A DNA stretch of 64,000 nucleotides, taken from positions 14,682,671 through 14,746,670 of the forward strand of contig JAJEKV010000034.1 of the NCBI GenBank assembly GCA_021234155.1, read 5' to 3'. Both the position numbers and the translations under genes were made by a program. This DNA is from Isoetes taiwanensis (Eukaryota > Streptophyta > Lycopodiopsida > Isoetales > Isoetaceae). Of the stretch, positions 47,381-58,174 are shown piece by piece (position 1 is the stretch's first letter; each line of letters opens with the position of its first letter). The notes beneath the pieces were generated by a model. It made no database searches, was not told the DNA's origin, and saw nothing but the letters and a program-made list of their open reading frames with translations.

Positions 47381-50146
47381 TCATATTCTAACTAAGGTGT
47401 GCTTGTCGTTGATGCTTCGACATTTCAGTCTGCTTCTTGATCCTGTTCTCGGGCAATAATTGTTCCCCCCTTCATGATACTTGAAGCTATTTGAAGGCGT
47501 CTCTTGAGGCTGTGCGCGATTCCTTTGGCTATACTCCTCTGGAGTTGTTCTCTTCTGCAGTTGTTCTTTGAATCGTTCATCCTTGGGTTCACCAAGTTGC
47601 ATGCAAGGCCGCGTGCAAGTCGTCGGCTCGCCTCGCCTAGTTGCTTCTCCATCGAGCTTCCAAACTTCCTTGTTCGATCCCCTCGATCACATGGCTTGGA
47701 CGTTGTCACGTTCCACTATGCCGTCTTCTTGTCTTGAGGTACCTTCCGGTGGCTTTGATTGTGCTCGTCAGTTTTGATCCTCCTGTTGCCTCTGGGAAGC
47801 TCGTGGAAGAAGTCGGTTGCTAGCACTTCTCCATCTTCGGGTTTCGACCTTTGTCCTTCTATGCATTTCGGTCTCTTTGGCAAGTAAGGCATCATGACTC
47901 TCCTCCCTGATGGCTCCGTTGTCGGGATGATGGATCCTTATCTCTGCGCAGCTTGACCCTTGCGTTGAAGAAGTACCGCCTTAGATATACTCTTGTCGTT
48001 GAATAGCCTGGCTATTATCTTGAACTCTCTTTTCGCCGAAGGTGCTTCAGTTGCTATCCTTGTCGTTAAGGCGTCGAATGCTTCTACCTTGGGCGTTTGA
48101 CGTGCCACATGTCAGAGATATGGTCGGCTTCTTCTCTTCTAATTACTGGTAGGAGTACCTGACGAAGCCATCACCTAGTTGTTGGGGGCATATCTCCTCG
48201 TCGCGGTGCCTTTCGTAAGTGCATCTCCATCTAATACACGTGTCATAGCACATCCCCCTATATTACCACAAGTTGGAATTATGGTCGTCGAGATGTTGCC
48301 TTCTTAGTTGGCTCGTTGATGTCGGGGTGTTCCTCCTTCCATTGTTGAGGCCACTCATGTCATAAGTTCGTCAAGTGCTGCCTTTGCTACAAGAGGTAGT
48401 GTTTGCGGCGATGTCCGGTGTGCGTTGATGATCTTGACATGATCGGTGTTGTCTCTTATTCTAACATTGGGTGGCCGAGCAGTCTTCTGCTTGAGGGCAT
48501 TTCCCGAAGTGTTTGGAGTTGAAGGTTTGCTTGGCCTCTAGTCGTTTCTCCCTCGTAGTTGCTCTTCCAATTTGATCTTGGGCTATAGTTGTGCCTCCTT
48601 GCTTCCTCCTTTGGTAGTCGAAGTGAAGGAGCTTCCTGATCTAAGCGCTAAATCCGTAAAACATGACTTTAAACTCATGTTTCTCCACTATATATGTGGA
48701 CATCATTTACATTGGGATTTTAATTCATCCACTTTTGCAAAACAACTACGAAGATCTACCTAATTATTTATACTCCTTTAGGGTTTCCCCTCCTTGATCG
48801 CGTTTGATACTTCGGTTTTGCTGCATCTTCTTCGTTACGGTTGACTCGGGATTCCTTTGAGATGCTGCTACTATTGTTGAGCCGTTAATGCGATCCGAGC
48901 TGATCACCTCAAGTTGCGAAGAGTGTTCGTCGATGTGATCCCTTGAAAAAGCTGCTCCTCCTTATTGTGTAAGTTCGTCGCGAGGAATGCGGTAACCGCT
49001 CACGTCCCTACATGCGGTGTGTTGTTGCAAGATTGCTGATTGCGGTGCCATTGATCGAGCTTGAGTAGGGTCACCTGGGCATTTGCGGATCGGGCATTCT
49101 TGAATGTCTTGAAGCTCACGAGATCGTGGTCGATGGCGGGCATTGTCAATCCCCGAGGTTGAATTTCCGAAAGTCGCGACTCATTTGCTTGGGCTTTGCT
49201 TCATTAGAGGTGGCTCTCTGTGCACGGAAGTGTGGTCATCTCCATTGCCCTATCATAGCTCCTTCTCGGGTAGCCTTTGCGTGATTTGTACCTGCTGGCT
49301 AGGTCGTCTCCTCCGTCCTTTGGGTCCTAACCATTCGAGTCTGCACTCCTTGGCTGGCGTAGTAAAGCCGTCCTTCCTTTGGTTTCTAGGTGTTCACGGG
49401 TCCGAATTCTGTTTTTGAGCAGAATATTCTCCTCCTTGGTCTTGCCCCTAGTGTCGTCTGAGCCCAGTGGGAAATGTTCCTTGATATCGTCTCCTCCCTC
49501 TCATGGTCTCCTACCTCTTTGGAACCGATGAAAGTTCTCTGCTGGTGCAAAGGGAGCTGGAGGCTCATCTTGGTCAGCCTTAGGTGCTTTGTGGTTGCCT
49601 AGCTTGGTTACTCCTTTTGTTGACGTTGCGCTTGAGCTGCTGGGCTGCAAGGTCGTGGTGATCTTCCCTCTGGTTTCTATACGCTCCTGTGTCGCCATGA
49701 GTTGTCTCCTCGACGGAAGATTATGCCCTCTGGCCCTAGCTCGTGATGCTAACGCGACATCGATGCCTAACATCTTCACTGTACACGTATTTTTTGTTGT
49801 CTCGCGTTCTTCCATTTGAAACTCATGTGCGTCGAGTTGGTGAAGGCGTTGAGATCCTCTTTCTGATGTGAGCTCGTGGACGTGGTAGCCGGGAGGTTGA
49901 CATCTAGAACATTCTTGGTGCCGTTGGTTACCAATATTCTTCCCATTTGATGGAGATTGATGATAGGTAGGTGGTGTCTGTTCTACTCATTTGTCGGTTG
50001 AGGTGTTTGTCGTTGTGCTTCCCCTCTTGGGAGTGCCTTTTCGGTCTCCTCTCCTTATCTGTTTGTGCATTGGCTGGGACCTTGATGTCTTCAAGAAGTT
50101 GCGCCCTTAGCTCGTCTGTGGCTCTGGCCCCGTCCTTCGAAAGCAA
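47381..50146 (-). pseudogene. possible degenerate gag-like region
   Basis: Minus-strand frames 49928-50146, 49501-49815, 49386-49568 and 47425-47709 are rich in Arg, Lys, Gln and Glu (ELRAQLLEDIKVPANAQTDK, EKQLGEASRRLARGL). They lie in the right position for Gag in a minus-strand element. They are in different frames and no CCHC zinc knuckle was seen. Composition is the main evidence, so the call is weak. Confidence 0.3.
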
Positions 50147-50779
50147 CGCTCGTGTATCCTAGAGTCTAAGAGTCTACTTGAAGGGCTCTCCTACAATATT
50201 CTGGGCTCTATAAGCAAGCAAGATGGCTCGAGCGAGCGGCATTACTAGGGACATATCTATAATCTACAAGTCTATGGACATTAGGACGTGTGGTATGGCA
50301 TGACATGAGGGTTGTTTTGCAAAGCCCTCATGGTGTTTGAGAAGGTCCTAGCAAAGTTGGTTTGGGGGGGTCCAATCTCTACACATGGAATGACTTGGGC
50401 AGCTCTAGGCTCTAGCTCCTTTCTAGGTATCCTGGCAATAGGGAGTGTCAATGTGGCGGCTATATAAGTCAAACTCTATTAGAAGGACACAGAATTAGGT
50501 CAAGGTTTATGCCTTTGGCTCGAGCAGAGGTGGTGTACCAACAGTTGGACTTGGGTTGCTATGCTAAGGTCTAGATGACTATAACAAAGGGGTGTTCCTG
50601 AGCACTTCTACCTAGGAGTAAGGCATCAGCTTCGAGCCGAGATGAATACTTGCGAGCTACTAATGGGGTATGCTTCTATCTACAAACAAACTACAGTTTG
50701 GGAAAGCAATTCAAGGGTTTGAGCAATTTTGGTCATTTTGAGATGGGGTTTGACATTTCTATCCTAATTTGAGGTCATA

Positions 50780-51160
50780 AATGGATTCTAGGCTGTCTAA
50801 CGGTCCTAACGCAACAAATTTCGGCGATTTGGAGCTCTGTAGCTCAAGTTATGGAGGTTCAAAATTTGGAGGTCTCACACGTTGCGCCCAGACCGATTTT
50901 GAGAATGTAGAAATCTGTCCTGGCGCGACGTGTGAGACATGGGTCCTAATTGGGCTAGGCTTACTCAATTTAAGTGATCTAAGGCTGTAATTCCACTAAA
51001 CTCATCGAGTTAGGCAGAATTGACCCCTTACTTGGTCGATTTGGAGCTGTTTTGGGCATTTTTGGGCATGGTCTCACATGTTGCGCCCAGCCCGATTCCT
51101 AAAATGTAGAAATCTGTCCTGGCGCGACGTGTGAGACATCGTCTCAATTTTGCTCAAAAG
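50780..51160. repeat. two diverged copies of a ~200-bp segment
   Basis: 'ttgcgcccagaccgatt' (about 50883) and 'ttgcgcccagcccgatt' (about 51082) are each followed by 'atgtagaaatctgtcctggc' and 'gcgacgtgtgagacat'. They lie near the truncated end of the retrotransposon interior. Confidence 0.75.
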
Positions 51161-52281
51161 CTCCAATTTGACTAAAACAAAAGCTAGAATTCTATAACTT
51201 AACTTAATTAAGTAACTTTATACAGTTATAATTTACTCTAAAACACATGTCCTTGAGGTGATCACGACTAATATATTTTTTTCCAGCAAAAAAAAGCTCC
51301 AAAATCTTCTAAGCAGGTCATTTTGACTATGATTTTGGCAAATTCTTGAGATTTGATACAAACCAAATTGCAATTGGGTTCACTAGAACTTAATAACCTA
51401 TAGGACTACTTTAAATACGACTTAACAACCTACATAAGACCTATTGAATAAAAAACACAAAGTTCTATTTGACCATTGAATGGCTATAAATATTGTCCAG
51501 AAACCAATATGCGGCTTTACCTTTTGGTACAAAATCTCATTTTTATGTTTGTGGTATGTTGTAGATGCATGTGTCGCTTAAAATCTACACCCCTTTGCCT
51601 CTCCACACTTAACTACCACTACAAGTAATTGCCATGTGTAAAATACACCTAGCATCAAGATTTTTGGGTTGCCCCTAAGGGGGCAAACCCTCGTTTATGT
51701 GGGTTTATGGCATATTCCAAGTATATGTCAATATATACCTAGAATATGCCAATGACTGCTAAAAACCCAATATTGGGGGTAAATGCCAGGTCATTTCTGT
51801 TGGTGGATAGGCCCTCTCAAAACCGGTTAACTGTTCTGTTGGTGGATAGGCCCTCTCAAAACCGGTTAACTGGTGTTCAAATCTGTAGCTCCAAAACGCT
51901 TACGGCTTGTAAATCGCCTGAAGATCTCTTCCAGCGCAACAGATAGCTTGTCTTAACTGTTATAAGTCCTAAGATCCACCTTCCTCCCAATCGGAACTCC
52001 ATCCATCCATATACACTTTCACATAGAATGATCCGCCCTGAGCAGCTGCCGGAACTGGCGATGGCGTTATTCTGCAGTGTATGAGCAGCAAGAGTCTGCT
52101 TTCGGAAATTTTGCATTGGGCAAGGACAAGGGCAAGGATGGGTTTTCCAGCACCGATGGTGGAATAGGTACGATCTCCGTAGCGGAGAAGTAATCTAGCA
52201 GTAAAACTTCCATACGGCTCGAAACTAGACTCTGTGTTTCCTTACTTCAGGCTTTCATTTGCCACGGTCATTTCTTTTTGT

Positions 52282-53131
52282 GATTCTGGTTGCCCCTTTG
52301 TTGCATTTCTTTCCTTCTGCTTCTCATCTTAGTTGGGCCATACTGGGCTTCTACAAAAGAAGAACAAAATGCTCTTCTGAACTTCAGGTCAGGTTTTGAT
52401 TCTAAACAAATTGCATTCGCAACATGGACCAAGGGTGGGAACTGCTGTCACTGGCAAGGAATCACTTGCAACAAGTAGGTAGTTTCAAATGCTTTAGTTA
52501 TTTTGTCTAATATACTCATTACCTATTTGCTTGAATTGGGTTTTTCCTTGCACAGCAATGGAAGCGTCAAGTGTCCTGAATATGGCCTTTGCTGGAAAAC
52601 CTTCAAAAGTTGGACATACTTAATCTTCAGTCCAATAAATTATCTGGCACTAACCTAGGGTTTATGTCAAATCTGGCCACTTTAGTACTTTCTAACAATT
52701 CTTTAGTTGGTAGTATTCCGGCATCATTCAAACAATTTGACGGCTATCTAGCTTGTATATATCATCAAACAAGCTTAGCAAACACTATACCAACATTACC
52801 TAGCACCTTGGATTATCTAGATGCATCTGAGAACCAACTCATTGGAAATGTACCGCATGGGTCTTGAATGACACTTTCGGGGTGCTAGTGCGGTAAATCT
52901 TTCACATAACCATTTGACTTACGAAATTCCCACCATTCCAAAGATATAGAAATATAGATATCCATGATAACAACTTGCAAGGCCTGTCAAATTTAACTTT
53001 CACGATTGGATGACTCCAAGAATCAAGGCTTTCTATTCTATGTAGATCTGTCAGAGAATAAGTTCATACAGATACAAGAAGACACAGGTGTGATACCAGA
53101 TGCAGGCGCAGATCCTTTCAGGGATCGATGA
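52282..53131 (+). pseudogene. truncated LRR receptor-like protein gene, copy 2
   Basis: Same structure as 41384-42228, with the same LRRNT exon and intron. It carries extra small changes in the LRR exon ('cattcaaacaatttgacgg' for 'cattcagcaatttgacctgg', among others) that break the frame after about 90 codons. Every one of these breaks is at a CAG or CTG of copy 1, so consensus error is a real alternative to mutation. Confidence 0.8.
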
Positions 53132-53207
53132 GTCCCAATGTGCTTGCGTGATCCAACTGTATTTTGCTCTACCCTTTTGTTGTTTCGGGTTCACAGGTTA
53201 TGGTAAG

Positions 53208-54922
53208 TGTGACGTCCCCCACTCGCATACGGTGCCCTCACCGTATACAAACAGGAGTTCATCCCCCATACCAGCTCCATGCTAATACAGGGCCCTCCAC
53301 GTGACACCGCAACCGCGTGGCGGGTTCCAAAGTGGGAAGAGTGGAAGGGTCATTGCACCCGTCTCCCTCGGGGCCTACCTAGGCTGCGGAAGCGTAAACA
53401 TACATGTCAGTAGCACATACATCAACATCATATGACCATCACGAAGGATGGTCCTCCACATATCTGCATAGACAAAGATCAGCACATCACATAGGGAATC
53501 CTACCCAAGGCTCAGACTCAAAGGGATGACTGACGGCTTGGGTCTCCAGAGTTCATTGCAGACAGAATTCATGGCAATGGATTTGGCTGGCATAAGAACA
53601 TGGCCTAGGGTTGTCCACTCCATCCGCCCCTCCTGTGCACACTTTGCAGAGTAGGTTGAAAAGTGTTGGGACCTGACTGTAGCCCGCCGGATGCATAGCC
53701 AAGGGGGCTATATCCTGGGTTACATCTCCCCAGTTCCGATGGGGCAGGTAGGGATTTCTCCCTCCAGAGATCTACAATGCTGACTCAAGGTGACTAGAGG
53801 GCCACCCTTGTATTTCGACTTGAACTCAATGGAAGGTCATATTCACCACCTCACGAGTGTCGAGCCCATGCCTTGCCCACACGCAGGTGGCAAGCCATTA
53901 GACCTAGTCGCGGTGACCCCGGCTGGTCTTTACACACCCGGAGGGTCGTTCAAGAGTCGAGAACATGAACCTCCTTATAAGCCCGGTCGGCCCCTTCACC
54001 CACAAACGGTGTGGCTCTTGTGCCTGAGGCATCTACGGTGTGCTAGAGAGGCTACTCTAGGAGCATCAACTATAAAGCTTTAGGTCTCTACCCCCCTTCC
54101 CAATACAAGGAGTTCACAGAGATACATCATCCATATACATCACAGAAGAACTAAAGAACAAGATCTAATCTATATCATAGAGTTAGGTTCTTTAGTTAGA
54201 ATCGCTATCTAGAGTTCTAGAGGCTGCTATGGGCAATTTAAGAGGCTAAACCTACTGATTCGATGGCTGAAATGGGGTTTAGACTACTAAATTGCCTAAA
54301 TACCTGATCCTTGAGTTCCTCCTCCTGACCTGAACTCGACCATCCTGCTGAAAGGCTCGAATCAAGGAAAACTAATGATGCAGTTCTCTCAGGGCCAGTT
54401 CTGGGAGGCGGTTTTGGCTCTTGAGCTGACCAAAGCGGAGCTCTAAAACCCTAGAAACGAAAATGGGCAAGTTAGGGTTCTCCTACTTAAATAGACAAGG
54501 GGTGGCTAGGGTTTCCAATTATCCCCTTTAGGCATGTGGGATAATTGGGAAAAGGGCCCACTTGCCTTTAAGGGCTAGGTGGCCAAATGTGCCCACATGG
54601 AAATGTGTGCACCCAAATGTGCTCACATGGAAATGTGTGCACATTAATGAATGTGTACATTGGAAAATGTGCACATTAATTGCACCTATGGGTATGGCCC
54701 ACTTGGCATCAAGTGGCCACATGGAAATGTGTGCCCACATTAATGTGTACATTGGAAAATGTGCACATTAATACTAATGCACATTCTTAGCAAGTTGCCC
54801 CCTAGGGGCTACCCACTTGGCTACACGTTGGCGTACACGTCAGTCGGGTGGCGATGTGCGGCGTGGCGTGGCGCATTACAATATACGCCCACGGGGCCGT
54901 ATATCTTGTCCGGAACGTCACA
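53208..54922 (-). mobile_element. solo LTR with 5-bp target duplication GTAAG
   Basis: 1715 bp, TGTGACGT...ACGTCACA, flanked by GTAAG at 53203-53207 and GTAAG at 54923-54927. No internal sequence follows; host DNA resumes at once. This is the classic product of LTR-LTR recombination. The orientation is inferred from copy 1. Confidence 0.95.
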
Positions 54923-55880
54923 GTAAGACTTTGGTTTAAGACCTCAGGAAGAACGGCTCTGCACTTCGATTACAACAAAGAAAAGATACTGTCTTCGCCT
55001 GAGCTATTGTTTCTTGGAAAACCTTGCATTGTTTCCCTGCCTGTGGCCATAATTCTGGATTGATTAACTAGAGAGACAAACCATGATTCCATTTTGTTTC
55101 GGTGATTAAAGGCCCCCCTGCTTCTTCTATTTAAAGTATAAAATGCTGATTGAATGAGGTGCACAACTTGAACAGCATAGGGTTTGCCCATTTTGCAAGG
55201 CAAAAATGTGGAGCATGGCAAAGGCGAAATGATTCCACCACCCTTTCGAGAAAAGGCTTGCATGAAAGTGAAGACAAAGATCGAAAGTACTTTTATGCGC
55301 CTTTAATCGACATTTACCCAACATCAAGATCGGGCAAGATGATCACCTTCACGGTACCTGGTTGTTTAATCACTGGTGGCCATGCTCGATGCATAATTGA
55401 ACAATAGGTAGAAATGAGCTTAAAGTGGAAATCTTAACTCCAATATGCTTTTATGATATTTTTCACTGAATGATTATGACTTTGAAATCTGTTTTGGTAT
55501 TCTTGCATTGATTGTCTTGGCATGTTCTTTTTGAAAGGTGGCAGTTGGCTCTACTCAAAGGAGAAGCATGTTTGCAAATCCTCCATGTTCAAAGACTTCG
55601 CAAACGTTAGCCATGAGGGAAGATTGCATTGTAGACTCACAAGTTTTACCTCCATGCAATTCTCAAGGATCTATCGACTTCAACCGTTTTCCATTTAGGG
55701 TATCAGAGGTTTCGGATGTTACACATGTAGGAAGTATCTTTGTGAGTTATGATGAATGCAGACTCCTAAGAGATATAAGCCAGGCCAATCCCAAAATACA
55801 TGCTAGACTAATTGCGCTTTGCAATCGGCTATTTCCTTTATTGGTTAATGTCTCAGCGGCAAGAGTTCCTTAATGTAGCC
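54923..55880 (+). other. exon-like host sequence after the solo LTR, unidentified
   Basis: Three plus-strand stretches have coding texture: 54928-55063 (RLWFKTSGRTALHFDYNKEK), 55250-55407 (DRKYFYAPLIDIYPTSRSGK, stop at 55405) and 55538-55873 (after 'tttgaaag', reading STQRRSMFANPPCSKTSQ). They may be exons of one gene, or of the LRR locus interrupted by the LTR. I do not recognise the protein. Confidence 0.35.
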
Positions 55881-56221
55881 ATTTGCCAAGCTGGGGATCT
55901 TTTGCTATCGTGTTCTGGCTAGCTAGTTTATCCGCTAACAGGAACCAGATCTCTGAATTTCTCTACTTCAAAGCTGACCTACAATACCTTGATTCGGTTG
56001 TACACATTTCAAATCTCAATCAGGAGGCCATCTTATGGCTATTTTTGCGTCAACAAATTATCAGCTACAGCTTTGCCTTTGGCGGGGAAATGCCATGAAG
56101 AAAACAAATATATTGGATTGTCTTACTGTGTGCTGGTCATCATTTGATATTTTATGGCATTCAGCATTTGACATTGTCACATTGGATCATCTTTTGACTT
56201 CTGTTAACAAAGCATAATCCC

Positions 56222-57258
56222 TTGGAAAACATATGTCAAACTTTCTGCAGTTCTCATGGGTTCTCATGGCCTCACCAAAGGGTCCCTTATGTTTCTCAAC
56301 ATGTTCAAATCAACCAAGGTTATAAGCATGCTTCCTGTACTATTTTGTGTTTTCAAATTTGACAATTTCATTTTCAATGCAGGTCTTGCCTGTTATGGTG
56401 ATGGGAGCATTTATTCCTGGCCTTCGGCGAAAATATCCACTGCAAGAATATGTCTCCGAAGGTGATGCTTGTTGTAGGGCTTGTTGTTTTCACCCTTGCA
56501 GATGCACATTCTTCGCCTAATTTTCATATATTTGGAGTAGTTATGGTAGTTTCTGCTCTAGTCCTGGACTCCTTTTTAGGGAATTTGCAAGAGGCCATCT
56601 TTAAAATGAATCCCGCAACAACTCAAGTACGTTTTCTACCCTAGTTTATAGATATAATTTTTGTTTTGTATTACTAATATTTATTTTGTCCACTTTGTTG
56701 GTTTTAGATGGAAATGTTGTTCTGTTCAACTCTTGTAGGGCTTCCATTCCTCATCCCTCCAATGGTTCTAACTGGAGAGGTCTTTAGAGCATGGGTGGCA
56801 TGTTCAAAGGTAACAAATAACTTTTATAACCAGCTTTGAAGTTAAATTTAACTGACAATTATGTTTGTACAAAGATCCATATATCTATGTAGTTTTAGTA
56901 TTTGAAGCAATGGCAACATTTATTGGACAACTTTTCATCTTGTCTTTAATTGCTCTTTTTGGTGTCGCTACAACCTGCTATGGTTAGTGCTCTCTCATGT
57001 TGGTTCAGGTCTTCTTGTAATAAGTTATTTGGTCATGAAGAATGAGATTAGTTGTAACTCTTTGCTTGAAAAGCATTCACTCTATTTGTTGTCTTACATT
57101 ATATTTACCAAACCATTATTAGAGCAAAGATGTAACAGGGCTTGCTTTTGATTGGAATGGGGATTACCATGAGGCTGCTGCCAGATTATTCAGCCAAGAT
57201 AAACAAAACACAGTATGAAAGAATTCAACCTGGCCATGCCAATGATCACTTAAGATAG
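56222..57258 (+). CDS. UDP-galactose transporter 2-like (UTR2/UTR4, SLC35B type), 3' exons
   Basis: Nucleotide-sugar transporters of this family carry UDP-sugars into the ER/Golgi through about ten membrane helices. Exons: ~56222-56318 ([25 protein letters not shown]), 56383-56626 ([20 protein letters not shown], then [15 protein letters not shown] and [18 protein letters not shown]), 56708-56809 ([25 protein letters not shown]), ~56875-56982 ([19 protein letters not shown]), and 57074-57258 ([31 protein letters not shown], stop at 57256). Order and motifs follow the plant family closely. Oddities: exon 1 lacks the YPAQI stretch seen in relatives; one-base shifts near 56222, near 56450 (after QEYVS) and near 57136 (before GLLLIG) break the frame. 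The last two sit beside C/G-rich triplets where consensus errors are suspected. N-terminal exons were not found upstream. It is either a decaying 3' fragment or an intact gene with base errors. Confidence 0.82.
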
Positions 57259-58174
57259 GCATGAGGGAGAATCCAGTTCTGTGTGAGTTTTGGTCAACAT
57301 ATAGAAATTATTACCTCATGTGTAAATATGAAGTCATTGCTGCAAAGAAGGTACTTGTTACCACCTTAGATATTTTGGCACAAAAATAGCGACGATTATC
57401 TTGGACATCCAGATTTGTCCAAACTAACAAAGAAAAAAATGGTTGGAGGAGGAAAACGTCCAATTCAAAGGTTAATACCAGAAGATACAATATGTAGCAA
57501 AATAACAGGGGTTTTTTTTGTGTTTTTATACTATTTTTTCTATGGTTTTGCTATGATTTGGTAGATGTATTTGATGGAGCGTACGAATAAGTATTTCTAG
57601 AGTGCACATACACCATGTGTTTGTATAGATGTATAAGAAAAATATTTGTATAAACCTCTCTTTGCATGCAAGAGTCGAAATTGCATATTTTAGGGTTGGA
57701 TGTAAGGTCCACCCTTTCCACGGCTCTTCTGGAAGAGCGCCGACTTGCTGATCTATGTCTTGCAGGGCAGAGCAGATGGAATTGGCAGGAAGAGCTGCAC
57801 AGTGGCAGGAAGAGCTGCATAGTACTGGTTCTGCCAGATGCCATAGTGCTGGACGAGAGTTATAATACAAGGTTCTTTCTCACAAACCCTGCCAGAGCAG
57901 CTAGTTTTTAGAGCAAATTAGCATCTACAGTTGAGTTGAACCGATGGCAAACAGTTGAGTTGAACCGATGGCATCTACGTTAAAGATAATTGCTGCTGTA
58001 GAAATATGTTGCTTTGGTCTTAATCATTTACTATATTTCTGGTACTAAAAGTGGACTATGAGGTGGCAGAAGGTGTATATTCACAGGCCTCTATTAAAGA
58101 CACAACCTCCATGTGCTTGTAGCTTGGTGCAAATGTCATGTTGGAGTACACATATGAAGAGGTTTGGCCTTACA
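57259..58174. other. no gene recognised; 23-nt match to the 425-bp array
   Basis: 57490-57512 matches the array anchor exactly (aatatgtagcaaaataac plus agggg) and is followed by a T run, with no further unit sequence. The rest is AT-rich with a short duplicated phrase at 57781-57820 (tggcaggaagagctgca twice) and another near 57930-57970 (cagttgagttgaaccgatgg twice). Confidence 0.7.

Larger units (their letters stand above)
44024..51249 (-). mobile_element. LTR retrotransposon internal region, 5'-truncated, no pol found
   Basis: 7.2 kb between the 3' LTR and the breakpoint at 51249/51250. The left 2.5 kb is AT-rich and contains a diverged ~270-bp tandem repeat (44110-44365 and 44390-44645, sharing 'ccttgcaacacatt' and 'tttgtgttgcaag'). 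No reverse transcriptase, RNase H or integrase motif was found in any frame. The primer-binding site and 5' LTR are absent because the duplication breakpoint lies inside the element. It is therefore a defective or large non-autonomous (LARD-like) element; severe decay of pol is the alternative. Confidence 0.7.
51250..54922 (+). repeat. tandem duplication, copy 2 (LRR fragment plus solo LTR)
   Basis: Homologous to 40347-44023. The junction on its left is inside retrotransposon sequence. On its right, the LTR ends in GTAAG and original host sequence, so copy 2 keeps both sides of the insertion site. Confidence 0.95.
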
